Origin: Cristatella mucedo
Taxonomy: Eukaryota; Bryozoa; Phylactolaemata; Cristatellidae
Direction: 5' to 3'
Assembly: GCA_009760855.2 (NCBI GenBank)
Contig: WPIO01000001.1
Location: 23,422,001 to 23,486,000, forward strand
Length of the DNA stretch: 64,000 nucleotides
This document shows, piece after piece, positions 1 to 9,671 of this stretch (within the stretch, counting starts at the first letter, position 1; each line of letters starts with the position of its first letter). Both the position numbers and the translations under genes were made by a program. The notes under the pieces were generated by a model that searched no databases, was not told where the DNA came from, and saw only the letters and a program-made list of their open reading frames with translations.

Positions 1-522
1 AATGTTTTATCTACATAAGATTTAGTGGCAACATCAAAAAGATTAACCGGATTTGCAACGTTTGTTATTGAATATCCTCCCATATCAATATTAGTTGTTG
101 AAGGAAATCCTTTAAGTAAAACATCTCGTTTCATCCCACCATAAGTCACACAAAAATCATCATTTAATACCACCGGGTTTCCATTACCTGAGTTCCAATA
201 ATTAGATGTTATAGCAAAACTATTCATGTTTAAATCTCCAGTCATTGTATCACCTAATTTTTTAACATAATTATTTATTTGACTAACATTTACTGCATCA
301 GTAGGATTAACACCTGGAGCAAGATAAGTAATTTTTTCCACCAAGATTCAATGTTGTTCCTGAATTTACAACAAATTTACAATCTGCATAAGATTTTGTA
401 ACTACATCAGAATCATTAATTGGATCTGATAAATTTATAATTCTATTACCATTAACATTAAGATCAGATAATATCATACCATTAACTTTGGAAACATGAT
501 CCTCATCTCTAAACTTGGACAT
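1..522 (-). pseudogene. Fibre-like repeat protein (copy A, fibre 1), runs off window
   Basis: The protein begins at 522 and reads leftward beyond base 1. It contains repeats of the form N-x-I-x-N-L-x-(D/N)-P-(I/V)-N-x-x-D-x-(V/A)-T-K-x-Y-(A/V)-D, seen at about 395-465 and again near 10-60. This repeat is typical of phage tail fibres and of fibre-like proteins in some eukaryotic DNA virus genomes. A frameshift near 320-340 breaks the frame. The start overlaps the end of the nuclease gene by 14 bases and is preceded by a TATATAGAA-type motif. Copy B carries the homologous gene at 30,066. A role as receptor-binding fibre is inference. Confidence 0.7.
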
Positions 523-1335
523 TTTCTATATATTCATTGATTAATATTTTACTTTTATCTAATACCTCTCCAACTATTGGAATTATTCTTACAAATCTAT
601 ACGGATCTTCTTCTTCAACAATTTGTATTTCTACTTTTTTTATATAATATTGTATATCAAAACTGAAACTCTTTTTATTGTTAAATATACCATTATCAGA
701 AATTATATCAAATTCAAAATCATAATATTTTTCATCTTTAAGCAAAAACATAAACAATGGCTCACGAATTGGCATATCGAAAATATAGCTTGATTGAATT
801 CTTACTGTTCCTGCTGCTAAATAATCTTGAGGTATATCATCACAATTCAATCCAGGAACAAAGATTTCAAATTCACTATAAAAACATCTACTTAATTTTA
901 GTGCATTTAATCCCAATAAACATTGGGCAAGATATTGTTTTGGGACAAAATCTTCTACTATACTTCTAGATCATAAACATTTTATCTCAATTAATGTATC
1001 TTCACCTATAATTCCATTTGGAGAATATCTATAAACACCGTCACTAGTAAAGCAATCATTTCCATTTTCAATACTTCTATCTAATTCCATTTCTAAATAT
1101 TTAGCAGCTATTGGTTCGAACATCTTACCAAATAACATTTGAAAAAAACGCATTGGTTGAGAATTAGAAATACATTTTTTAGTTTTCTATTAGCAATTAA
1201 TTCAATATCACAATCAATTTGTGAACCAAAAACCATATCATTTCCTAAAACGGAATACACTTCTGATCCTCCAATATTTAAACTCATAGATCTCTTCCAC
1301 TCATCAGACCCTTGAATAAAACTTGTTTTTTGGAT
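509..1335 (-). pseudogene. YqaJ-type viral recombinase/exonuclease (PD-(D/E)XK fold), copy A, frameshifted
   Basis: The N-terminal region carries GSDEW and IGGSEVYSVLG, matching the YqaJ signature (G-S-x-E-W ... I-(G/T)-x-S-(E/D)-x-x-x-(I/V)-L-G). Downstream are an FEPIAAKYLE segment and YSPNGII...EIKC, where the D of the usual PDG has become N here; copy B keeps SPDGI. This family makes 5'-3' exonucleases acting in viral DNA recombination or end processing. The start-codon position, aligned to copy B, reads ATC. A frameshift lies near 1,160-1,170, and a frame change near 960-975 separates the two halves. The gene sits between the capsid gene and fibre 1 and ends inside the fibre start. Confidence 0.75.
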
Positions 1336-1358
1336 TACATTTAGTTATTATAATTTTA

Positions 1359-2890
1359 TTAAAAATCTTTTCCATCATATGTCATTGTTCCTTTACTAAA
1401 AGTGAAATTAGCGCCACTTCCATTAGAAGTTAGTTCAGCACTATTCTCACAAATAGTCAAATAATGAATTATCAATGTATTTCCAGCAGGTACAGCACTA
1501 TTGAATTCAACAGTTACATCAAGTCTAGAAGTCACTCTAAGAGGCTCATCATTGTATTACAAGTCAATAACATGAATAGGATAAAGTGTCATCCATTCTG
1601 AGAAAGAAACACCGATGGGATTAGCAAGCTCATTAACACCAAGATATTGTTTTCTGGAAGTCGTGAAATCCATTTATGCAGTTGCATGTTTACCGAGTTT
1701 TGGTAAACTAGATCTTGGAACTGCAGGATATTGTTTAGATCCATAAGCAAGAGCTGAAACACTTGTAATGTCACAATGATAGTAAGTACAAGGATTACCA
1801 GTGTAACTATCGTATTTATCAGCATTTTGAGCAGCAACTATCAACCACCTAACTTTATCAATTATATTTTGAACTGATAGGGTTTTAGTAAATCTAAGAT
1901 TTTGATTGAAAGTATTTACAGTAATTTTTTTATATCGTCTAACTCTGTAATTTAGTCTAATTTTCCTTGATCTCTCACTTGAAATATCTGCAAGTGCTCT
2001 ATGAATACTTTTTTTTGGTGTTACACATGCTACAATAAGTTTCATTTTTGACATTGCAGTTCTGAAAGCTGTATACATACCTTGTCCATTATCTATTGCT
2101 GGTGTTACAGCTCCATTTACAAGTTTTCCACCCATTGTATTTGCTGTATTAGTTGCAATTCCACTTGCTCCAGTAATAATAATATCTCTATCAAATCCAC
2201 CAACTCTTGTCATTTCAAGTGTAAATGGAATATTATAAAGAATTTTATTCAAACCCCCAAAAAACCAGAGATTCTTGCTAGAGGTAATGCAATACTGAAA
2301 TTTCCAACCTCATCAATAGTAGTATTTATAAGTCCTCTTCTAACTACAAATCCAGTGTTTTTATCACTAGGTCCAGAAGAATTAGGACTTACATAAGAAG
2401 TGAGACCTTTAGATAAATCGTTAATTCCAGCTGCTTCATCTTTTCTCCATCCAGTGGCAGGACCTTCAGTTCTGTTGTATTCATTAGGATAACATAGAAG
2501 ACCCATTAGTAATGAAACACTTCCAACTCCTTTCTTTAGTGGAAGGCTTTCAATCACTTCTGTACCAAGTCTAACTCTCATACTACTAAACATCCAGGCA
2601 CCAGCATTATTAACAAGACTGAATGCAAGATTTCTATGAGGAGTGCAAAAAGCACCATTAGCAACAGTCTGGACTTGTATTTGTCCTTCAAGTAGAAGAT
2701 AACTATCAGATAGGACGTAACACGTTTGTTGTTCACCAGGAACAATGAAACTAATTAATTTACTTATAACATTAGCAGTCTCATTTCCATTAACTTGATA
2801 AAACTCTTTAAATTGATAGTCTTTAAGTTTATATTCGGGAAACTCGGGGTCTCCAAGTTCGAGTATACTATCGATAGGTGCACTTGCCAT
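1359..2890 (-). pseudogene. MCP: Major capsid protein, double-jelly-roll type (copy A)
   Basis: About 510 codons starting MASAPIDSIL. Features shared with Polinton-type capsids are a VPGE...YVLSDSYLLLEGQ strand near residue 60-75, then a LVNNAGAWMFSSMRVRLGTEVIES segment, resembling the common N-N-x-A-x-x-F-S-x-(I/M)-x-(Y/V)-x-(L/I)-x-(G/N)-x-E-I pattern of these capsids. A frameshift near 2,250-2,260 (T6G5 tract) splits it, with further frame changes near 1,675 and 1,553. The C-terminus ends at a stop at 1,359. The start follows a degenerate AGAGAAGAA motif, clearer in copy B as TATATAGAGAAGAA. It lies in the late-type cluster upstream of the nuclease. Capsid identity is by motif pattern and context, not a database search. 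Confidence 0.75.
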
Positions 2891-2917
2891 TTCTTCTCTA
2901 AATAAAAAGCTAAAATT

Positions 2918-3519
2918 TTATTTTTGAATATATAATCCAGCACCTAATTTTCTCTTTATGTTTCCACCATAAGTATCAATCCTAGGACTAACATAAGGAA
3001 CAACAGCTTTATCATTAATTACTTTTGCTATTTCTTTATATGCTTTAGGATCATTCTCTTTAAGAGTCTCTGAATAGTCTTCTACTTCTGGTTCATCTTC
3101 TTCTATCTTTGCCTTTCTACCTTTTTTAGATTTTTTCCTTAGTAACCTTTTCAAGCGTAACTGCTTTTCTTTTAAGATCAATCTCTTTCATCTTTCTATC
3201 ATATTCTTCGTCTTTTTTTCTCAAGCTCATATTCAAGTTCTTTCTTTCTTTTTTCTCCTTCAAGTTTATCTTGCATTTCTCTTTGTTTCGTTGCATATTT
3301 TTGATCTTCTTTTTCTTTTTTAGTTTGAAGTTCAGTAAGCTTCCTTGCTCGATGCATCTCAATACCTTTGTTAGCTATCGCTAATCCAGCATCAACAGCT
3401 TTACTTGTAGTACCTAAAACTTGATTAAAGATATTAAGAGCATTATCAAACTTTGCTCCAGATCCACGATATTTTCCACCTTGTATTCTTTGGTGACCAA
3501 CTCTTGCATAGCTACCCAT
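2918..3519 (-). pseudogene. Coiled-coil, Lys/Glu-rich virion-type protein with N-terminal IQGG site (copy A)
   Basis: The N-terminus MGSYARVGHQRIQGGK is followed by a short amphipathic stretch. A long charged coiled coil of KKEK, EEEKRKKELEYELEKKR type (about residues 55-135) then leads to an acidic EEDEPEVEDYSETLKENDPKAYKEI tail. The frame is shifted around 3,160-3,220. Copy B has the same protein at 26,906-27,499 with IYGGK at the same place. The (I/L/M)-x-G-G pattern fits an adenain cleavage site, which suggests a processed capsid-associated precursor; this is inference. It lies directly upstream of the major capsid gene. Confidence 0.6.
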
Positions 3520-3532
3520 TGCTCTGTATTAA

Positions 3533-4430
3533 TTTGAAATTTCTATTGTTGCAACTACATCAGTTATAATTGAAACAGGATTTCCATTTTGATCTGTTAA
3601 ACCTATCTTAAAACTACTTATTCCATCTATATCACCACGTGTTGACAAATATAATACATTGGGAATATGTAGATCAACCTTTTCACCCTGACTAATATCA
3701 TCAATATCTATAATATATAAAGATGTACATTGATCTAAGAATCCTTTTTTCTTTCTGCATAATTCTTCAAAGAATCAACCAAATCACAATCAACACTCAT
3801 CCATCGTATTCCTTTATTGTCTGGTAATAACATTTTATTCCATGTTTTAAAGATTCCTGCAAAGTACATTGCTTTTTCTATTGCTTCATATGGTGTTCCA
3901 CCTACAAGAGCACTATCAAATGTTCCTTGTTGATTTGAATTAAATCCAAGAGTATCACCTATTGAATTCACAGCAACATTAGAATTGCTTCCAAGTAGAA
4001 CAACACAATCACCAACTACTTGCATTAGTATTCTATCATCTGTATCAACCCTAAACTTTATACCTTTACTATTTCTTTTAGTTGTATCATAAAAAGCACT
4101 AATCATTGATGTAGTTGTTGAACCATTTGGAGCAACGATAGTTTTTGGTTGAGGTTCTGATAGTCCTCTATTTAGATCCGCTGTTATTTTATTTGAATCA
4201 TAATAACCAGGAGCAATTGTGATATAAGCAGGTGATGCATCAGTCATTGACCACTTAAACCAAAGTTTATCGTTTATATCTTTAAGTATATTTAATACTA
4301 CTTTATTAGTATAGGTAAATTCTACTTTACGCAATCCAATTGTATTATAACCTGGATCAGATCCAAGCATTAGAGGTGGAGATAATGTTTTTGATTCAGA
4401 ACTACTAGTTCCAGTTAATCTTATTGACAT
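3533..4430 (-). pseudogene. Putative jelly-roll minor capsid / penton-like protein P2 (copy A)
   Basis: About 299 codons, nearly intact. Landmarks are ITIAPGYYDSNKI (residues ~75), SIGDTLGFNSNQQG (~155), LVGGTPYE (~175) and a C-terminal LTDQNGNPVS strand. A frameshift in an A6 tract near 3,750 cuts off the last ~70 residues, which continue in another frame to 3,533. The order PG-x-Y, LGF, TDQN-x-N is shared with the adjacent protein P1, so the two look like paralogues. Two related jelly-roll proteins beside a double-jelly-roll capsid fit vertex or minor capsid components; no structure was compared. The start follows TATAGAAAA directly. Confidence 0.55.
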
Positions 4431-4439
4431 TTTTCTATA

Positions 4440-5306
4440 TTAAACTTCAAGAATTTCTATAGAAACTTTAATATTTTGAGAATTAAAATCTATTAGATTT
4501 TGGTTTTGATCAGTAATACTTATTACTATATCAGAGGTAGAATCATTAGCAACATTATGATACTCAATAGTTTTTGGTTCATAAACCATTAGATTCCATG
4601 GATAAGCATCATAAGGAAAACTAGCTAATACTTGTGATTCTTTTTCATTTATAAAACTAGTTCCACTAGCAGCCATATTACAATTTATAACTATAAAATC
4701 ATTATTAGTAACAAATACTTCATTCTCAGAATCAACCTTAGTGTTAGGCATACAAACAACAGGTGTAATATCAGGATACATCTTAGCAAAGTCTACAGCA
4801 GATAGTGTTGTATAAGCAGCAGAAATAAATCCTAACATTGTAGAAAGAGTAGATTTACTTGCAAGAAAACTCCAACCAAAAGGTAATTTAATCCATGAGT
4901 TTTAAGTTGCTGTATCAAGTCCCATTTGAAATGTATCAGTTGTTGCTCCAGATTGTGTAATTGAATTATTAATTTTATCAGCAAGTCCAACATTTATATC
5001 ATCAGTTGTACCACCATATATTCCAGGTCTTAATGTTATAGCTTGTTCTGAACCACTAGTAACTCTATAAACAAAAATATTATTAGTTTCAGTTATATTT
5101 TTAATAGAGTTAGTTGCAAAAAATTTCTTAAAACAGATCTTAAAGTTTTTACCTCTTAGTAATATTGGTTTATTAACCCTAGTTCCTATTGGATTAGTAG
5201 TTCCAGTTATATTGAAAACATATCCTTTTTTACTTGCTTGACTAGTTTTTCTAATGCTTTCAAGACTTTTAAAAATATCACTAGCAATTTTTACCAAGTC
5301 ACTCAT
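4440..5306 (-). pseudogene. Putative jelly-roll minor capsid / penton-like protein P1 (copy A)
   Basis: One 289-codon frame interrupted by a single TAA at 4,902-4,904. Landmarks in order are a Lys-rich N-terminus, ITLRPGIYGGTTDDI (~100), STLSTMLGFISAAYTTL (~155) and SITDQNQNLIDFNSQ (~265). These match the pattern of neighbour P2. It begins after a clear ATATATAGAA motif and ends 9 bases before P2 begins. The last ~85 residues survive in copy B at 25,780-26,034. IYGG resembles an adenain site but may lie inside a folded domain. Confidence 0.55.
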
Positions 5307-5333
5307 TTCTATATATATTATATAAAAGATTGT

Positions 5334-6320
5334 TTATCTTTGCAACCTATTTTTTGGTGCTTTTCGAGATGAAGCAAGATAATCACGGCAGAACTTATTG
5401 AAGGTATTACACCTCTATTTCCAGCAGCAAGTTCACTTAACCATAGATCAAGTTTATCAAGTACTTCTTTTTCAGAGTTTACAAACAATGAAACTATCTC
5501 TTATTCCTTTTCCAGTATAAGTAAGATAACTATAAATAACATTTTCTACAGGTTTTCTTGATTCCAAAGCTCTCAATTGTGAAAGTAGAAACATAGTATC
5601 AGAATTAAATCATTCTTTACTATCTACTCTAATATTTTCTATAGCATTTCTTACTCTATCAGATACTGATCCTTTAGATTTTATTTTATCAAGTAAATAT
5701 TGTTTATTTTCTTTTAGAGTATCAGTTTCAGATTGAACACGTTCTTGAATCAATTGAAAAACAGGTTCAGTTTGAACAACTTTTGCTTTTCTAACTCTCT
5801 TACTAGGTCTCTTACCAGTTGAAGGATTAACATTAAGATGCTCTGCAATTCCCTTTTAAAGTGAATCAATTGCTTGTCTTATTTCTGGATTAGCAGCATT
5901 TGTCTTAGCTTTATTTGCAATAGTTACAGCTTTTTTAGGTTGTCCTTCAGTAATAGCAGCAAATACTTTTTTTACTATATTAGAAATATGTACTGGGGCT
6001 TTATACTCTAACGTTCTTTTAGCTTGTTCCTGTTCTTCCATTTGAACTGCAAGCGAAGGTCTAATTCTCTTTAATTTACTAATAACAATATTACCAGAGT
6101 TATCAGTTGATTTCTCTAATGCACGTTCATTTAATTCATGTTCAACTCTATCTCTTGCTTGCATTTCTGCCTCAATTCTTAGCATCTCTTGAGAATTATC
6201 AAGTATTTCAGCAACACGTAAACCTTCTAAATTAGTAGGTTTGTTTTCTAAATCTATTGCTTCTTGAACACTTCCTTTGTAAGGTCTGTTCTTGCTCCCA
6301 TATATTTTACCATTAATCAT
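5334..6320 (-). pseudogene. Unknown charged coiled-coil protein between ATPase and minor capsid genes
   Basis: About 329 codons from MINGKIYGSKNRPYKGS to a Lys/Arg-rich end. There are in-frame stops at 5,856 (TAA) and near 5,613, then frameshifts near 5,490 and 5,390. The middle has a long helical Glu/Arg/Gln segment (residues ~45-75) and a basic GKRPSKRVRKAK stretch (~165). I do not recognise the family. Position between the packaging ATPase and the putative minor capsid proteins, together with the basic patch, suggests a virion or DNA-binding role; this is inference. The start follows a TATAGGAGAAA variant of the shared motif. Confidence 0.5.
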
Positions 6321-6332
6321 TTTCTCCTATAT

Positions 6333-7001
6333 TCATGTAAAAATAGTTATTAATTGTTTACCTGAACTATCTACTGACCAAAATCTTCCTTTATCTTCAG
6401 TTTTAATTAGATCAATAACACAATAACTATATCTTTTCCTTGTACAGGAGTTTACCCATTCTCTAAATTGTTTCTTATCAATATCACCAACATATGAATC
6501 ACGAATATATTCTATATCAGTATTACTTTGTTTAAATATTATTATAATATTTATATTGTTTCTTATTTCTCTTCTAGGAATATTAGTAAATCCTTGAGCA
6601 AGATAAAATATGTTCAATCCTTTATGTCTTCCTCTAGTAAAATAATCTAATATCTTAGATTGATCTTCTGTCATCTAATCATCTAGTACAACAAAATTCT
6701 TACAATTCTTATATGAATCAACTTCTGTCATTGACTCAATGCCATTAACCTAAACAAATGCAGGCTTTTCTTTAGTCATTGACATAAGACCAGGATATAA
6801 ATTTTGATCTAAACTTGAAGCAATAATAGTACAAGTATCATAATTAACTTTTCCATAAAATATCCAATTCATTACTAACTGAGATTTACCTGTTCCACTT
6901 GGTCCAAGAACTAATGATTTAATTAGTACTTTAGGTAATGGTTCTTTATGTCCAGTATCCACATCTTGTCCAAAATTGAATGGCTTAACTTGCAAAGACA
7001 T
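6333..7001 (-). pseudogene. FtsK/HerA-type (A32-like) genome-packaging ATPase, copy A
   Basis: A 223-codon frame with two in-frame TAG codons (6,750-6,752 and near 6,675). Walker A is LGPSGTGKS at residues ~32-40. Walker B is the hydrophobic NFVVLDD run just before the second stop. Downstream, YLAQGFTNIPRREIRNN fits the sensor and arginine-finger region of viral packaging ATPases (hhh-(S/A)-Q-x-x...P...R-x-N). Such ATPases drive DNA into the capsid and are a core Maverick gene. The gene diverges from the plus-strand zinc-ribbon gene across a 21-base AT-rich gap. Confidence 0.85.
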
Positions 7002-7022
7002 TTTTTGTATATTATAATAGAT
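7002..7022. promoter_or_regulatory. Divergent promoter candidate between ATPase and zinc-ribbon genes
   Basis: Only 21 bases separate the two opposite start codons. They contain TATATTATAATAGAT, readable as a TATA/TAGA motif in both directions. Many other starts in the element have a related sequence immediately upstream. Confidence 0.4.
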
Positions 7023-7460
7023 ATGGAAGTATATTGTTTGAAGTGTAAAAAAAACTGATACAATTCATGAAGAGTATGTAGAAGTAGATAGTACGAAAGG
7101 AATGAGAGGAATGCTTAAAGGCATTTGTACTATTTGTGATAGTAAGAAGTCAAAGTTTGTTAAGTTAAGATCTGATTCAACAACAGTAGGTTCAGGTAGA
7201 CATCAAGTAAGTAAAGGTTCAGGTAGACATCAAGTAAGTAAAGGTTCAGGAAGAAGGCAAGTGAGCAAAGGAGAATCTGTTCCAACTCCTGCATTATTTG
7301 CTGCAATATCAAATGCACTTAGTAAAAAATTCTCTGGTAGTAAAGATAGATATAGTGGTTCAGCAGATACAGAACAAATAATTGAAGAACTAAAAAAGAC
7401 TATTGAACAATTAAAAAAAAGCAAAATCATCACCTTTGACTTATATAGAAATAAATAATT
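7023..7460 (+). pseudogene. Zinc-ribbon protein with three 9-residue basic repeats
   Basis: The start at 7,023 reads CLKC; a frameshift in the A8 tract at ~7,044-7,053 then moves into the frame that reads KGICTICDSKK. The two CxxC pairs form a zinc-ribbon resembling the small DUF5679-type domain. Then come three copies of GSGRHQVSK (27 bases each, 7,189-7,269), and a helical C-terminus ending EELKKTIEQLKKSKI. The basic repeats suggest DNA binding or virion packing, which is inference. It is divergent from the ATPase, and its 3' end overlaps the promoter motif of the protease. Start chosen for motif TATAATAGAT directly upstream. Confidence 0.55.
7189..7269 (+). repeat. Three tandem 27-bp coding repeats
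   Basis: Two copies are identical and the third (7,243-7,269) has a few substitutions. Each encodes Gly-Ser-Gly-Arg-(His/Arg)-(Gln)-Val-Ser-Lys. The unit length is a multiple of three, so copy number can change without breaking the frame. Confidence 0.9.
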
Positions 7461-7801
7461 ATATAAAAGAATTAGATATAAAGAATTTTAGAGGTGTCTT
7501 TGCAAGAGATGAACTAACAAAACGATTAGGAAATGAATGTCTTATTTGTAATACTGGTGATTCACAAAAAGCAATATATCACTGGGTAGCACTTAAAAAA
7601 GAGGGAAACAAATGTTTTTACTTTGATTCATTTGGTGCACCGCCTATGCCAGAAGTAATGAAATATTTTGGTGTTATACCAACATTTCAGACGTTTAAGT
7701 TACAAGAATACAATCAAACAGATTGTGGAAGAAGGTGTCTAATCTTCTTAAAATTGATGCAAGAATCGGATTTTTTATCGACAATGGAATTATTAATTTA
7801 A
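7451..7801 (+). pseudogene. PRO: Adenain-like cysteine protease (maturation protease)
   Basis: About 116 codons, uninterrupted. Catalytic pattern of the adenovirus protease family: His in YHWVAL, acidic residue in YFDSFG, Gln in LQEYNQ and Cys in TDCGRRC, in the expected order and spacing. The N-terminal NFRGVFARDEL is typical of the viral group. The family cleaves capsid and core precursors at (M/I/L)-x-G-G or -G-x-G sites. The conserved TATATAGAA motif ends at 7,450, but the start-codon position after it (7,451) reads ATA, so the start seems lost by one transition. It lies between the zinc-ribbon gene and an unknown protein. Confidence 0.85.
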
Positions 7802-7832
7802 TTTAAACATTTTCTTTTCCTTGTATAGAAAT

Positions 7833-8319
7833 ATGGAGAATGAAATATCGTTGCACTCGAAAATACTGCAGTCGTAATTCCTAAAGAAAAAAAGCACGTA
7901 TTCACATTGAAGAGAAAATTAGTAAAGATTATAAGCCTTACTTCAATGCATGGATGTATATTACAGAAGATATGACACCTGTACTTGAAGATATCGGTAA
8001 TAGAGCAAGTATGAAACTTGAATATAGTGGTTATGATATGATTGCTCGTTTAACTATTGGTATAAGAATTGCATTTGGTAATAAACCAAGTATCTCCTTT
8101 GATCAAAAGAACAAACAAATTAAATTTACTAGTGTTGCTGAAATAATTCAAAAGTTTGGTAATGATTTTGCTGTTACTGGAATTCTTAATGGATCATATG
8201 TGGCTAAATATACTTATAAATCTGAAGAAAAACTAAATATTAGATTGAAGATTGATCAAGTTAAAGTTTATGATATAGATCACAGGATAAATTCAATCCT
8301 GCTGATTATTGGATACTAA
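7833..8319 (+). pseudogene. Unknown ~160-aa protein downstream of protease
   Basis: ATG at 7,833 follows GTATAGAAAT. The frame is lost within ~90 bases (stop near 7,876 and a shift near 7,910) and then runs open from about 7,915 to 8,319. The readable part includes WMYITEDMTPVLEDIGNRAS and several beta-like Thr/Val/Ile strands. No family recognised. The gene converges on the PLA2-like gene, with 32 bases between their ends. Confidence 0.45.
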
Positions 8320-8351
8320 AAACACTTATATAAAACAAAATAAAAATTAGA

Positions 8352-8812
8352 TTAGTTATTTATATCTTTTTTACTTATAGATAACATCATATCAACTAAA
8401 GTTTTAGCATGATTAGTTATCTTACTAATACTTGTTGGATTAGATACTTTATCTTTTAAGAATTCCATTGCGAATTTACTATCAAGAATGCTCCCACCAA
8501 CAAGACCTAAACCTAATTTAGCCTTAGCAGCCATGATCGCTGCCACCGTTTTTGCATCGTCACGAACGTAAGCAGGTTGTTTAGGGTCAAGTGCAATACG
8601 AGCAGCAGATTCAGCAAGAACGAGGTCTGACAAGTTTCGTATTTCAGTTCCTTTTGGTTCTGGGTAAGATGAAGACTCCGTATAATCATTATCATGGATG
8701 AGAGGTCTACCATCAAGATCATTCATTCCAATATAACCTTGTTCCATTCTTTTTTTGAATTGCGTTCCTGGACCTGCATAACTGTATTTTCCTGTATTTT
8801 AAAAACTTCCAT
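8352..8812 (-). pseudogene. Parvovirus-VP1u-like phospholipase A2 domain protein
   Basis: The start at 8,812 follows ATATATAGAAA. A frameshift in the first ~12 codons leads into a frame reading YAGPGTQF (calcium-loop-like Y-x-G-P-G), then NDLDG and HDNDY, the His-Asp-x-x-Tyr motif of the secreted PLA2 fold found in parvovirus VP1u and in some adintovirus/Polinton proteins. The order and ~25-residue spacing fit that family. C-terminal to it is an Ala-rich helix ending KAKLGLGLVGGS, containing an adenain-type LVGG. In parvoviruses the domain helps particles leave endosomes; the same role here is inference. The usual Cys before HD is not evident. Confidence 0.65.
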
Positions 8813-8838
8813 TTTCTATATATTCTGATTGTATTCCT

Positions 8839-9119
8839 TTAGGTAAATTTAAATGAAACTCTTCCACCAGATAACTTGTTCATTATATCCACAATGCCAC
8901 TTCCTAGTTTTCTGTTTGCTCTTAGTTGTTTCAATGAAAGATTCAATTGTAATCCTTTACTTGCACTTTTACTTTTTTCTATTTTGTTTAGTTGTGTATT
9001 AGTGACAAGTAAAGAAACAGAACCTGTTAAATCTGAATGTTTAAGTCTTATTGAAATAGGTTCTGTTGATTTGTGTATTTTTTTTACTTGATTAGTAGAT
9101 AATGCACTTCTTGATACAT
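8839..9119 (-). pseudogene. Small basic pVI/X-like virion protein
   Basis: A frame of about 90 codons without stops. Its ATG at 9,117-9,119 directly follows ATATAGAAAT but is out of frame by a small indel. The sequence has two copies of a motif like (L/V)-(S/T)-x-x-Q-(V/L)-x-K-I, each followed by an amphipathic strand (ISIRLKHSDLTG; LQLNLSLKQL), and ends GSGIVDIMNKLSGGRVSFKF. Small proteins with this repeated pattern recur in Polinton-like and adintovirus genomes and have been compared with adenovirus core or minor proteins. The family match is from pattern memory, so moderate confidence. Confidence 0.5.
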
Positions 9120-9171
9120 ATTTCTATATAATAATAATTATCGTAAACAGATACAAAAACATATAATAGAA
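9120..9171. promoter_or_regulatory. Divergent promoter candidate
   Basis: This 52-base AT-rich gap separates two divergent starts. It has TATATAGAAAT reading left and ATATAATAGAA reading right, each abutting the start codon. Confidence 0.4.
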
Positions 9172-9354
9172 ATGTCAGATAATGAAGAAGTTGCTCAATT
9201 GAGAGAGAGGGTGATGAAAGTTTTGAATTATAGTGCAATAACTGGAAAAATTACCTGGAAAACTAGCAGATGTAGAACAACTATTGGAAAAGAGGCAGGA
9301 ACAGTAAATAGGGGTGGATACTTGACAGGAATACTTGACCGTATTTACCACTAG
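9172..9354 (+). pseudogene. N-terminal fragment of an HNH/AP2-type endonuclease-like protein
   Basis: 60 codons. The segment VLNYSAITGKITWK...GKEAGTVNRGGYLTGILDRIYH resembles the start of many phage and giant-virus HNH proteins (L-x-Y-D-P-x-T-G-x-(L/F)-T-W-K ... A-G-x-x-x-x-x-G-Y-x-x-(I/V)). The following H-R-x-A-W and HNH catalytic part is absent; the frame ends in TAG. Either the gene is truncated or the domain is used alone. The start follows TATAATAGAA. Its 3' end runs against the convergent hydrophobic protein. Confidence 0.5.
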
Positions 9355-9412
9355 TAATATCATCTACTATTCCTTTTATAAAAAGACTTAGGTCAGCTAA
9401 TCCTGTAAAACC

Positions 9413-9658
9413 TTATAAGAATCCACCTAAAACTTGTATTCCAGCTCCAATAACTTTAAGAGATTGTAAGACTTTAGGAACAGCTGTAGCTATCTTTTCA
9501 GATGCTTGTAATGATAATCTTGCAGCGAGTTTAGGTAATACTTTTGTTACAACTTTTCTACCTACATTTGTTGCAGTCGTAACACCCTCTAACACTTCTT
9601 TAGTTGTTTTAAGTCCTCCTTTTAAATCTGAAACCCCTTTACCTCTCTTTACTTTGGC
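9413..9658 (-). pseudogene. Small basic, hydrophobic helical protein
   Basis: The readable frame (60 codons from 9,595) is Ala/Val/Leu-rich: ATNVGRKVVTKVLPKLAARL and LKVIGAGIQVLGGFL. Upstream to an ATG at 9,656-9,658 the frame is basic and Gly-rich but shifted once. After the TAA at 9,413 the same frame stays open for ~40 more codons, overlapping the HNH-like gene, so the original protein may have been longer. No family recognised; an amphipathic membrane-active or core protein is possible. Confidence 0.4.
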
Positions 9659-9671
9659 ATATATTACATAA

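Noticed and set aside
7189-7269. CRISPR-like array
   Set aside because: Three contiguous 27-bp units without spacers, in frame with a coding region.
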